The position numbers and the translations under genes were made by a program. Positions 44,751-55,823 of a stretch of DNA of 64,000 nt are shown one piece after another. The first letter of the stretch is position 1; every line of letters starts with the position of its first letter. Source of the DNA: Cerioporus squamosus (Eukaryota; Basidiomycota; Agaricomycetes; Polyporales; Polyporaceae). The notes under the pieces were generated by a model. It was not told the DNA's origin and ran no database searches. It saw only the letters and a program-made list of their open reading frames with translations. The stretch covers positions 1 through 64,000 of the forward strand of contig JABYQS010000085.1 of NCBI GenBank assembly GCA_022592435.1. Direction: 5' to 3'.

Positions 44751-45319
44751 GTTAACATACATCTACATACCTCACATATATCTAGATACCACACAATGCA
44801 TCGCCCGGGTTTTCGGTGCTCATTGAAGACTTGTCCGTGTTCTCGATAAGTTGTGGGGGCTGTCTATACCGTGACGGTGCATCATTAAGCAGGCGGCGCA
44901 CCGCGATAACATGTAGAGGTATTGCGAGGCATGGCGGACCACCGCCAAATTATATGTACACTCACAGTGCACCGCAGAGTATGGGACGCGTACTGGTGCA
45001 ACGTCGGGCTATCGGGTGCAACGCCAGAGTTCAGATGAATAGCATGATGTCCCGGATGTCGACTCCTTCAAGAGGCACACTGGGATCGAGCTCAAGGAGC
45101 CTATACAGTCGTATTCGGCAATGTCCGGGTCTAAACAGTACAGCGTAGTATAATACATGGTTTTATTCGAAGGCTGAGTGCACCTGGAGCAAGAGGACGA
45201 AGTGATTAGCGAGCAGTACACGCAGACGTAGCACAGCGAGTCCTGCAGTAGCAGCAGGTCCGAGAACAAGATCGTCGAGCAGCAAGCGAGTCGTTGACGG
45301 CAGTGATGGCGAGTGCGCT
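44751..45319. other. Plavaka-2 left interior, non-coding
   Basis: No ORF recognised. Around 44971-45006 there is a sequence (GTGCACCGCAGAGTATGG, then GGTGCAAC) similar in the same orientation to 52743-52778 at the other end. Confidence 0.4.
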
Positions 45320-47528
45320 CTAGTCAAACCCCAAACCCGAGCTGGTCGAGTCGCCGTCCTTCTGTGCGCTGTCCTCCGCCAAGTCATCCTTCTGCTTGCT
45401 GTACTCCGGCGAGTTGTTCTCCATCTCAGCGTCGTCAGAAGACTCCAAGTCCTCAGGCTCCGAGGTACCTGACTCCTTTGCAGGCGGCGATGAGACCCTC
45501 TCAGGCAGCGGCGACCTGGAAGAAGACATTAGGATGAAAGAGCTGCGACAGATAGTGCAGACGTACAAGTTTGCAGCTTTGCCGCGCGCCTTCACCTTGC
45601 CGTCGCGCCTCTCCTTCAGTGCCTTCTGCACCATGTCGTCCATCGTCGACCGGCCGCGCGTTAAGTTCTTCGCGTGCGCCTTCGACATGTTGCCGAAAAC
45701 TTGCCTGTACACGCCCCGAGTTAGCCAGAACAATACCAAGATGATCGTACATACATGTTCCACCAATCAAGCAGCTCCTTGGCCCAGTCGGACATCGGTT
45801 CTTCAAAGAGGGCGACGATGCGATTGAAGAAGTCGCTGTTGTCGAAGTCGAGGTCCATGACGTTCCAGGACCCGGCTGTCATCGAGTGGCGCAACTACAG
45901 GAGGGAGAAAGACGTCAGTGATGGTCGATAGCGCAAAACGGGATGTACCTGGACAGCTGTGTATGCGAGGATGCGCGGCGTGATCTTCGACACCTTGTTG
46001 GAGATTGCAATCGGCGGTTTGCCGGGAGTCTTCAACTTGCGTCCACCAAGAATCTTTGACGACAGCGGACCAGTCCAAAGCGACTTGGCAGCCTAGAATG
46101 ATGGCAATGTCAGCATGCAAAACGACAAGCAGCCATGCGCTTACCATGAGGTACAAGAGACCACGCATGAGCCCATCGAGGATGTTCGCGTCTTTGTTCT
46201 CGAAGCTCAGCTGAAGGTCGAATAGGAAGGTAGGATAGTCTGCCGCGGTGACGTGGACCTTGTTGCCAAGGATCTCGTTGCAGAGACTGCACAATCACAG
46301 AACATCAGTAAGGGCACGAAGACAAGGAAGCTCACTCACTCCTTCCATGCCTCGGTGTACTTGAAGGGCTCTCTGAGGACCGGAGGGACGAGCTCACGAG
46401 CAGTAACGTACTCGTGAAAGCCCCGGCGTGACTTGTCGACGGCAGTCGGATATGGCTCGCTGTCCATGTCCCCTCGAGCGACCGCGATGTACTGAATGAC
46501 ACGATCAACGAGGTGAGCCGAGTCTGAAGCGCGTGCCTTTCCAGACTGGTGCTTGATCTGCCCATATGCTATGTCAGCAGAGCGATCGCAAGATGAGCAG
46601 AGACTTACATATTTGGCCAGAACTTCGATGTCGTCGTCGTCAAGCAGTGCGATGTCGGTCTTGAGATTGGGAATCAACTTGAGGAGGGCGTTGTATTGGT
46701 ATTGTAGCTCGATCTTGCGAGCTCGCTCAGCGGCACTAGAGAAGGATGAGGGAAGGGATGAATGCAAAGAGACAACAACATGAACATACCGTTGTTCCTT
46801 CTTCTCACGCAACCGTTTCTCCCTTGCGTCGTTGTCTTCGTCCTCATCCTCCGACTCGAGTTCGTCGTCGCTGCTGTCGCTACTGCCATCGCTGTCATCG
46901 TCGTCGTCACTGCTGTTGTCGCCATCGTCCAACAGAGTCTCTGAGCCCTTGTATGCGCGACCGAACTCCAGGGCCTCGTACGGGTCCATGAAGGGGTGGA
47001 TGAGGCGCGGGACCATGCGCGCTTTACGCTTGTACTTCTTGAGGTGCTTGGAGGTCCTGTAATGACAGCAAGATGAGTGTATGCGTTGCGAGCAGGCTGT
47101 ATGCGCATATGCAACACTCACTTGCGCTGATCGGTGTCGCTGCGCATGGCCTTGATGATCTTCCGCAGCTTGGCGCGTCGCTTGCCACGCTCGTCGTCCT
47201 CGAGGTCTGCGACGTCTGCAGTTCGCTTGGGAGGCGACGATGGAGGTGGTGAAGGGGCAGGGCTGGAGCGAGGAGAGCTGGATGGTGGGGGATCGCGAGG
47301 CGGACTCGTGTCCTTGGTCGTCGCGGTCGAAGTCGTCTTGGGCGCGTGTTCCAAGGTGTCTGGTGCCAAGGTGTTCCCAGGCCGCACCGTGCGTGCGACC
47401 GTCTGCAGGCCGGAGCCGCTCATCTGTGCCTTCTTCCTTTCGAGCCTCTTAGCCTCCTTGCGTTGCTTCTCCTCCGTCTCGCGGAGGGCCTTCTTCTGCG
47501 CCTTGGTGAGTTTTTTCTCCTTACCCAT
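45320..47528 (-). CDS. DUF6698 protein of Plavaka-2
   Basis: ATG at 47528, stop at 45320-45322. The N-terminus is lysine-rich (MGKEKKLTKAQKKALRETEE) then proline/serine-rich, followed by a very acidic stretch (DDGDNSSDDDDDSDGSSDSS). The conserved core includes WKE-SLCNEILGN, TAADYPTFLFDLQLSFE, GLMRGLLYLM, ITPRILAYTAVQLRHSM, FFNRIVALFEEPMSDW and LLDWWNMYVFGN, the signature blocks of DUF6698. About seven short GT-AG introns join these exons. The C-terminus is serine/acid-rich. Probably nuclear. It starts 187 bp from the transposase in the opposite direction, as in Plavaka-1, so joint expression and a role in transposition are likely but unproven. Confidence 0.82.
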
Positions 47529-47715
47529 CGCAGTCGTGGTCGTGGTACGAGGTCAAGAGGGATGGAGCGACAGCCGCTTACGCGCTCGCGCGTTATAGCC
47601 CAGATCATGTGACCGCGTCGATCCCGGGCACTAACAGATCGTCCAGCGCCGCATCTGCCAGCCTTCCTCCCACCACGAGCATCCGCCCTACGCATATACG
47701 CATCGTCAAGCCGCC
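47529..47715. promoter_or_regulatory. Divergent promoter of Plavaka-2
   Basis: 187 bp between the two ATGs. It contains TCATGTGACCG at 47605-47615 and GGGCACTA at 47626-47633, both also present in the Plavaka-1 promoter although the surrounding sequence is unrelated. Confidence 0.62.
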
Positions 47716-50700
47716 ATGCTGACATCCAAGTGTCCGGGATGCAAGAAAGAGCTGGCACCCGACATTCGCAAGCACGCGCAGCACAAGCGCCGCTGCTCGA
47801 AGTACAAGGCCGGCCTCGCGCACTCGATAAAGAAACAGCGCGACCGCGACTCTTGCAAGCGAGCAAAGCGAGAGGAAAAACAAGCACAACAAGCAGCACA
47901 GGAGGTACTGTGCATGAGTCTATGCTATAGTGCAAGCATGCTGACTAGATTACAGGTAGTACTGGCGGACTTGTTCGACAACCAGATCCCCGCAGCTGCC
48001 CTGGCCGACCCGGAGCCTGCCCCACCCGAGGAGCCCGCACCTCCACATCCTGCACTTGTCAGTCGCTCCGGTCGTGTGCGCAAACCCACCCATGGCAAAT
48101 ACCTCGACTACCTGCCAACTTCGTATGCTGGCCCATCCACACCTCGTGTCGCTGCCGTTGTTCCTCCCCCTCGTGAACCGACACCACCACCACCACCACC
48201 AATAGTCCAATCTCCTCACAGGTCCTGCGGCGAACTCTCCGACATCTTGCCCGACAGCCTTGCTCCCCTCGACGCACCTCTTGGGTCCGATCAGTTGCCT
48301 GCTGATGCCGCAGATGCGCTTCAAGTTGCGCAGGTGGCTCGAGGTCGGGACGGTGACGCTGGCGCGGAGGCCGAAGCACCCGATGGACCCAGTAGTGATG
48401 CACCTCACGGTGATCGCTCCGAGTACAGGTCTTCTGTGAACGCGTTCGGTTTGTACCGAGTCTTCCCAGTGAGACCGCAGTGCGATCCGGAGGAAGAGGA
48501 CCAGACCCTCGAGGCGTACTGCGACCCCGCGGCGTTCCGCGTCCCACCATCCTTGCACACTATGCGTTCCCCTCCCGGACATGAAAACACCGTCGCGGAG
48601 GCCCAGGCCGCTGAACAGAGGCCACCCTATGCCCCCTTCCCCAATGTCTCGACGTTCGACATGCTCTACTGGCAAAATAACGGTTCGAATATCAAGTCAA
48701 ATCAGCAAATCAATCTTCTCACGAAGGCCATGCAAGAGCCGATGTTCAATGTCGCAGATGTCGCACACTTCAATGCGGCACGGGAGAGGCATCGGTTGGA
48801 CAACTACAGGGAAGACGACGACGTGTCGCCGTTCTCTGCCAAGGACGGGTGGATTCAGGGCGAAGTCCACATCCGCATGCCCAAGGAGGGCGTACGATAC
48901 GCCTCTGAAGAGGATGCGCCCACGTTCGTGCTCAAGAACGTCTGGCATCGGCCGTTCCAGGAGGTAATCCGCCATGCTTTCCAGCAGAAGTGCGTGCGCG
49001 ATTGGCATATGATCCCCCACCGGCTCTATGTCGTTGCTCCTCCCACTTTGCGTCGCTCGCCCTCTCCAACTCCGTCGACATCAAGTGCCCACTCAGCGTC
49101 GACCGCAGAGACATTCCCCAGCCTAGATGGCTTCTCATCCTCGTCGCCCGACAACGACGACAACGACGACGGCATCCGGGTGTACAGCGAGGTCTACAAC
49201 ACCGACGCCGCGCTGGAAGAAGACGCTGCAATCCGGGCCCGGCCACGCGAAGCTGGCGATGCAGACGACCTGGAATACGGGGTCGCTCTCATCTGCATGT
49301 ATTCGGACTCGACGCGACTCACCAACTTCGGATCTGCAAGCTTGTGGCCGATTTACGTCTACTTCGGCAATCAAAGCAAGTACATCCGCGGACGCCCGAC
49401 CGCATACGCGGCGCACCACTTGGCGTACGTCCCTTCAGTGAGCGGCTCTCTTCCACTTCGGAAGCCACAGTTTCACTAACACCATATTCGCATCATAGCT
49501 TCCTGACAACATACAGGATTTCTACACGGAGCTGCACAACATTGCCGCCACCGCTGCAGTTCTGACGTTTCTGCGCCGTGAGCTCATGCAGCAAATCCTG
49601 TTGCTGCTGCTTGACGACAACTTCATGTACATATACGTCCATGGCGAGGTCATCGTCTGCGGCGATGGCATCCGACGCAGGGAGTTTCCGCGCTTCATCT
49701 TCTATAGCGCCGACTATGTTGAAAAGTAGGTCTTATCGTCTCATTGCTGCTCAGTTTCTGACTCATCACGCACTGTAGGATCCTCCTCGCATGCCTGAAG
49801 TACCTTGCCAGATGTCCGTGTCCCCGCTGCAAGATTAACAAGGACAAGATCATCGAGATGGGCACGCACGCAGATGATTGTCGTCGCAACAAGCAGCGCA
49901 TCGATGATGATGATGTCTTGTGGCGAATCACGCTCGCACGCCGTTGGATCTTCGAGAATGGGATGCCATTGACCAGCAAGTTTTTGGATCGCATCCTAGG
50001 CCCGTTGTCGCTGACACCGACACGTGTATGTCTTGTCTTCCCATGGTGCTAAGATGTGAACGCTGACCTTCCCTTCAGAGCGCGTTCTCCATCAAGCTTC
50101 GCGAACATAATTTCAACCACTATTCTATGTTTGCACCTGACTTCATGCACGAGGTCGAGCTTGGCGTGTGGAAGTCGGTGTTTACGCATGACATGAGACT
50201 ACTGTACGCTGCGGGTGGGGACCGGATTCAGACGTTGAACAAGCGGTAAGTCAGCCTATTTGTCTGCCCCTGAACTCTCACACTGACACTTGCCTTCTCA
50301 GCTACCGAACTGTCCCAACGTTTGGGCGGACGACCATCCGGAAGTTCTCAAGTAACGCCTCCGACCAAGCGAAGCTAGCCGCACGGGATTATGAGGACAG
50401 GTTACAGGTATGTGCGAAGCCCGTCTACATAGCTGAGGTGGCTCACGCGACTCTCTATTGTCCACAGTGCTTCATGCCCGTTATCGAAGGGCTGCTGTTG
50501 TCCAAAGCAGACAATAAGATCATCCTGGATCTCACGTTCGACCTCAACATGCTCCTCGCGCTGGGGAAGCTCCGGATGCACACTCCGGCTACGATTGACG
50601 GTCTCGCGCGTGCCGCATCTCAAGTCGGCGAGTCTGTGCGCCTGTATGCCAAGAAGGTTTGCCCCAACTACTATACGGTCGAGCTGCCCAAAGAGCTCGC

Positions 50701-52492
50701 AGCCAGAGGTCGTCGCCAGGCTCGTCGACCGAATCCGAACGGCCAGCGGCCCCTGGTTACGAAGCAGAAGATCTTCAATTTCACCACCTACAAGTTTCAC
50801 GCGCTGCGTGACTATGCGCAGTCCGTCAAGGCGTTCGGTTCGCTTGACAACAGTTCAGCACAGAACGTAGGTCCTTATCGAGCATGCTCTTGTTTGAACA
50901 CCATGCTGATCATACCTTGTAGGGCGAAATGGAACACATCCACGTCGGAATATGGTACAAACAAACAAACAAAGTGCAGCACACTGGCCAGATCGCACGA
51001 CACACGGACCACGCCGAGAAGCTTCGCACAATCAAAGGACGTGTTGATGAATGGCGCGGAGAACTGAAGAAGGACCTTGCTAAGGGGGCTTCCGGACAGC
51101 ACGGCGACGAGAGCTCCAATGATGGGCGGCAAGACAGCCCTCAGAAGAGCGACTCTCAGCAGGACGACCGTGATGCAGACGATGAGACGAAGCTAGCATA
51201 CAGCTCCCCGGCGGAGCGCTACCACATCGCCAAGTCTCAGCGCCATCACGACAACATCTTCAACTGGGTCTCTTCATTCCATGACGATCCTGCGCTGAAG
51301 GTTCGTGATCTTGAAGACTATGTTCACGGTCACTAACATGAGCTTCGTGCAGGACTACTACCTCGACCTCAAGAATCATCTTCTCGCGCGACTTGAAGAC
51401 TGTGGACTTCTTGTTGCTGAAGGCCCGCAGCCTGGCGAGTTCTCATTTCAACAGCAGTCGCGTCTCCTCATCTGGAAGGAAGCCGCCTTTTGGCATGAGG
51501 TTCTCCGCCTCAACTATACGACATACGACTTGCGACGCAGCCAGGATTCAGTCAACCCGAAGAACCATGGCGACATCATGCTACTGGCAGACGACTCCAA
51601 CGAACCTGGCGCACATCCCTATGTCTATGCGCGCATCATACGCATCTTCCATGTCAATGTACGTCTCGACGACTCGCCAATGCAAGACTTCGAAAGATTT
51701 GATGTGCTATTTGTCCGATGGTTCCGACTCGACCACTCTGCCCCTGGAGGCTTCGAGAAGAAGCGTCTACATCGACTGGAGTTCGTGCCGGCCGACGGAG
51801 AACAACCTGCCTTCGGATTCGTCAATCCTGCCGACGTGGTTCGCGGCACCCATATCGTCCCTGCGTACGCATTCCACCCCACATCCATCCTGCTTGGCCC
51901 GTCAATGGCACGCGACGTTGCAGGCAAGTTGGAGGGCCGAAGCCGAGCGGACATGGACTACCGCTACCACTATGTAAACTTGTACGTGATCTCGTTACTG
52001 CGGAATGGTCTCATGCTCACGCATTCTACTAGCTTTGTTGACAGAGACATGTTCATGCGGTACTATGGCGGCGGTATTGGTCACTGCGGACTAAGGCACG
52101 GCACAGCTGCAAGCTTCGACGACGACGAAATAAATCCCGAGTGGAAGGACATCGCCCTGGAGGAGGATGACGAGCAGGAGCCTAGTGCCGCTGCCCCGGT
52201 CTTGTCGGAGGACCTCGAGGAAGAGATTCCCACTGCTGCGGAGCGACCAGAAGACCTCCTGCAGCTTGTGCCGGAAATCTCGGCGGTGGGTATTCAGAAT
52301 GCTCTCGAGGAGGAGCTTGCGGCGTTCGAAGCTGAAATGGACCAGGATACCATGGCTGACGAGCTGGATGGACTAGCAGCACCCTTGGAGTGGGAGCTCG
52401 AGGACGACGATGGAAGGGTGGACTGCGTGCTCGGTACAGCTCCTGATGGACTGGACGACGAGTATTCATTGATTGGGTATGCACCGATGTAG
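47716..52492 (+). CDS. Plavaka transposase 2
   Basis: ATG at 47716. The N-terminus has a zinc-finger-like CPGCKKELAPDIRKHAQHKRRC and a basic region. A proline-rich linker follows, then FGLYRVFPVRP, GWIQGEVHIRMPKEGVRYA, LTNFGSASLWPIYVYFGN, YIRGRPTAYAAHHLAY, a CPCPRCK...H..DC knuckle, MFAPDFMHEVELGVWKS, TFGRTTIRKFS, FDVLFVRWFRLD and DMFMRYYGGGIGH, and an acidic tail ending GYAPM. This is the full block order of Plavaka transposases. About ten GT-AG introns are implied (first: 47903-47955). The catalytic acids cannot be assigned by eye. It should bind the terminal repeats and cut and paste the element in the nucleus. No break is seen. Confidence 0.87.
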
Positions 52493-52865
52493 TAGCACTG
52501 TCACCTTGTACTGACTGTACTAGCAACTCCATGACTGTTGACACCTGCTAGTACTAATACCAGTGTCGTGTCGCAACACGTCGTGTCACGCGTCGGAAAC
52601 CGACCGCAAGGGCTGAGCGCTGCTTACTTCCGACCACTAATGTGTCTGTATGCGTAGCTCTATAGTGCAATGTTATGACATGTATATCTTTTGGACGCAT
52701 ATACATTGTTTTCCGGAACCCCGTGATGCTCCACAATGCTGGTGGTGCCCTGCAGAATATGGGATACATTGCAGTGCAACACTGATGTTAATGATGCCAT
52801 AACATTCCTTCAAGAACAAAGACAGATCTACCTATGGTATCGAGCTCCTGCAATGCACTGCATAT
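52493..52865. other. Plavaka-2 right interior, non-coding
   Basis: Transposase 3' region with the direct repeat partner at 52743-52778. Nothing else recognised. Confidence 0.4.
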
Positions 52866-52897
52866 GGTCTCCATGAAATATGCACTTTTGCTGATGC
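52866..52897 (-). repeat. Plavaka-2 right terminal inverted repeat
   Basis: Complement of 44719-44750 with four mismatches in 32 bp. Confidence 0.88.
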
Positions 52898-53741
52898 GCT
52901 GCTGCGGTATACGGGTACGATCCCATGTCAAACTTCTATGTTGCATTCCTATGCACGTCCATGACACCAACGATAGTCAGCTTCGTGCGAGCGGGCGGTA
53001 GCTGCCCTACGCGTCGCCCTTCACTCCCTGCGGGATCGTTATACCGACATTGTCGACAATCGCGTCCCACGGGCGGACTTCCCCTTCCGCGACTTCTACG
53101 AGGATGACGACCACAAACCTCACCCGTTCACGTACAATTGCGATATTGACGAGAAGAGGGTCTTCCGCGTCGTGGACCAGGAGAATGAAACACCTCTGTG
53201 TGTGAAGTTCTCCGCGCGTTTTCCCGCCGAAGCGCACAAATCCGCCCATGCCGCCAGCTTCGCACCCGCCTTGCATGCTGTCAACAAATTCTACGACTGG
53301 ATCATGATCGTCATGGAGGACAAGACCGCAGAGTACTCTAATACCATGTGGGACATCAAGCACGGGAAAGAGGCGAAGGGTAAGGAGACGGAGAAGCGCA
53401 AGCGCAAGGCGCTGCCCCATGCCGAGCCCGCGGTGTCGATGGAAGCAGCGCAGGCGCAGGTGAGAGCCAAGCTCGCGCTTCTCCACGAGCAGGGGTTCGT
53501 CCACAAGCAGGGGTTCGTCCACGGGGACGTGCGTGACGTCAATGTGCTCGTGCGGAACGATGGCGCGCCTGCGGGCGGTCCCGACATCCTCATCGTCGAC
53601 TGGGACTGGGCGGGCCGCGTGGGCGAAGTGGTGTACCCTCGCGGCATCAACACGCAACTGGCGCGCCCTGCGGAGGCACTTGCCGCTGAGGTAATAAAGG
53701 CTGAGCATGATGTGTGGATGGCGGATCGTTTGCTCGATTGA
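52898..53741 (+). pseudogene. Kinase-like gene, 3' fragment cut by Plavaka-2
   Basis: The codons after the transposon (AAAVYGYDPMSN) continue the PYLGI of the 5' fragment. The frame then slips (PMHVHDTNDSQLRA, then AVAALRVALHSLRDRYTDI). From there it is open to the stop at 53739-53741: FPFRDFYEDDDHKPHPFTYN, EKRVFRVVDQENETPLCVKF, a catalytic loop HGDVRDVNVLV (HxD...N) and DWDWAG for the metal-binding DFG equivalent, then a C-terminal tail. These are features of fungal protein-kinase-like proteins. An in-frame 18-nt tandem duplication (QGFVHK, QGFVHG) lies just before the catalytic aspartate. The gene is inactivated by the transposon and other changes. Confidence 0.72.
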
Positions 53742-54354
53742 TCACGGTGCGGTGTCTGTGCTCGGACTCATCTCTTGTCGCTTTGCTCGCTCTGTTGGTT
53801 CGGATATTTTCTACTTGTATCATCCCTCCATGTTTTTCCGCTGTCGTCGATGCGCATTAAATTACTACTATTGCCGGCGCAAGAAACTTCATCGGGGCGG
53901 AGGTTGGCCCACAGTTAGGTCTGTTTTCATTTGTCACGGTCCGAACTCTGCTGTTGATACCACGACTCCAAATCAGCCTGCGGATACACTTAACTGGCCA
54001 ACTTAATGCCTCTCCTATGCGTGGTCGTGACTCCCATGATTCCAACCCATCGGGTTCCCTACACATGAAAAGAGGTGCTGAGTCCGAGTTGGGGACATAT
54101 TGATGAACATTGAACGTTCTAACCCTAAGTGGCGCTATGTTCTTCATATGTCGTCCTTTTCCGACTGTGGGTCCGTGGCCCTCGTTTTCTTCCACATCTT
54201 GTCCTTTCCCCCCTAGTACTTACGCGCTCAGCCTCCGATACCGTTTGCCGCCTGAATCAAGAATGAATAGAAACTCGTAGTAAGCACTACCCAGCGTTAT
54301 GTATAAGTAATGACTGACATAGCTCACTATATACTACACGTTCACGAGGAACGG
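53742..54354. other. Convergent 3' region
   Basis: Between the kinase-like fragment (+) and MYND-E (-). Nothing recognised. Confidence 0.35.
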
Positions 54355-55398
54355 CTACGACTTCCGAATAGCCCTCAACCTCCTCTCCATCAGCGGGAGC
54401 TTGTTTGTTCCTGTCGCCGCAACCCACTCGGGGTCACGCTCAGGATCCTTGATTAGCGGCTTCCACTTCCACACCGACCCCTGCTTCTCGAGATATCCCG
54501 GGACCATGTGTTTGTCGCCGACGTTCTGAGGTCTGAAGACGATGCCGAGGTTCATCACCTTCGTATCGCGCTGCATAGCGTCCGTTCGTCCGCGGGGGTG
54601 CTTTGGAAGTCCGGCTTCTTGAACATCGAGAAGAACTCGACCTTCATCGTCGTCGGGTCGGCCTGGAAGAGGACCATGAGCACTCCAGCCCACAGCGGGT
54701 TGCCCCGGTCCTTGTCCTTGAGCCGCTGCCGGTAGCTCGCAGACGAGTCCCACAACGCCCCGAGCTGCGGGTGGTCCGACACCAGACGCGTGAGAGGGAT
54801 GAAGGCGCACGTGCGGACCGTGAACGAGCGGGCGGGGTCGATGTCCGTCACGGACCTGGCCAGGACCTGGGGGGTTGTACTTCATGGCGATGAGGAGCAG
54901 CCGGGTCTCCTCTCTTCTGCGAAGAACTTTCTCGACGCCGCCTCGAGGAACATCTTCGAGTTCATGTACGCCCAGAGCGTCGGCCGGTGCGCCTCGACGA
55001 AGTCGCGGATGAGGGCCTGGAGGACCTGCCGCCGCTCCATCTCGGCGAGAGCTTCGAGGTCCCCTTCGTTCTGCGCGGCTTCGGCGATGGCGTCCAGTAT
55101 CGGCCAGCCGCTGTTGGTCTGCATGAAGTGGCAGATGTCTCTGCGGTTCAGCATCACGGTCAGCAATCTCGATCGCACGGAGGTAAACGAACACTTGCTT
55201 GTGGTTGGGCCACGCTGCGCGCTGGCACTCCTCGCTGCAGTAGATTGTCATCTTGCAGCCGGTGCATTTGCGGAACCGTTCGCCTTTTGCTGCTGCTCGG
55301 TCGCACTGACGACATAGAGCGTCTTTGTTGCGTACCCGGAGCATGTCCCTATCGGCGCCGCGGAAGACCGTCTGCATAGGTTGTGTGTCGATAGGCAT
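54355..55398 (-). pseudogene. MYND zinc-finger protein, copy E (GC-AG intron, indels)
   Basis: ATG at 55398. The MYND finger has CRQC, CTGC, YCSEECQ, W and HK. The last cysteine comes from HKDIC only if the intron 55141-55198 uses a GC donor (GCAAGT). This is the same intron position and phase as in the four other copies, where the donor is GT. The C-terminal region includes LDAIAEAAQNEGDLEALAEM, DPARSFTVRTCAFIPLT and EKQGSVWKWKPLI. Two opposite one-base shifts between about 54935 and 54890 enclose an in-frame TGA, and one missing C near 54612 shifts the frame before RTDAMQRDTKVMNLG. It could be a decayed gene or carry sequence errors. Confidence 0.75.
55141..55198 (-). other. GC-AG intron
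   Basis: 58-nt intron in MYND-E with donor GCAAGT and acceptor CCGCAG. Using the nearby GT instead would break the frame and lose the eighth zinc ligand. Confidence 0.7.
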
Positions 55399-55823
55399 AG
55401 TGTGGGCAGTGGCACTAGCTTGGGACGAAGATCAGTGCGTGCAAGAACGTTGTGGTTTGGATCGAAGTTGGACGGACGACTCGTGGCAACAGACCACGTA
55501 CCGCGTATGGTAACGCGGTCCCTCTAGCCGACGGCTGATGTATTTGCCAAACGGCCGGCATTGCAGTGATACTCACGGAGGTGAGCAACGAGTCTGGTAC
55601 AACTCAAGAAGGGTACAGAGTCGGCGGTCTTGTAGGCAAGGCCAGTCTCGGCCAGAGATTACTCCCGGTAAGTTTGGTTCTTGTAGGAATTCTGCCCCCA
55701 CTATCAGTTCGAGTGGTCATGGCATTTCCGACACGGGTACGAATTGAGCGAACTCCTCGAATAAACCGCAGGTGGATGTAAGGTACGTAGGACGGGAAGG
55801 GAAACGGGTTGAGAGTACGGCGA
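55399..55823. other. MYND-E promoter and P450 3' region
   Basis: No other feature recognised. Confidence 0.35.

Larger units (their letters stand above)
44719..52897. mobile_element. Plavaka-type DNA transposon 2 (apparently intact)
   Basis: 8,179 bp bounded by 32-bp inverted repeats. It contains a minus-strand DUF6698 gene and a plus-strand Plavaka transposase diverging from a 187-bp promoter, with no stop or frameshift seen in either. Host codons stop at 44718 (ATC) and resume at 52898 (GCT), giving the borders to within one or two bases. A possible GC dinucleotide duplication exists at both ends. Confidence 0.87.
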
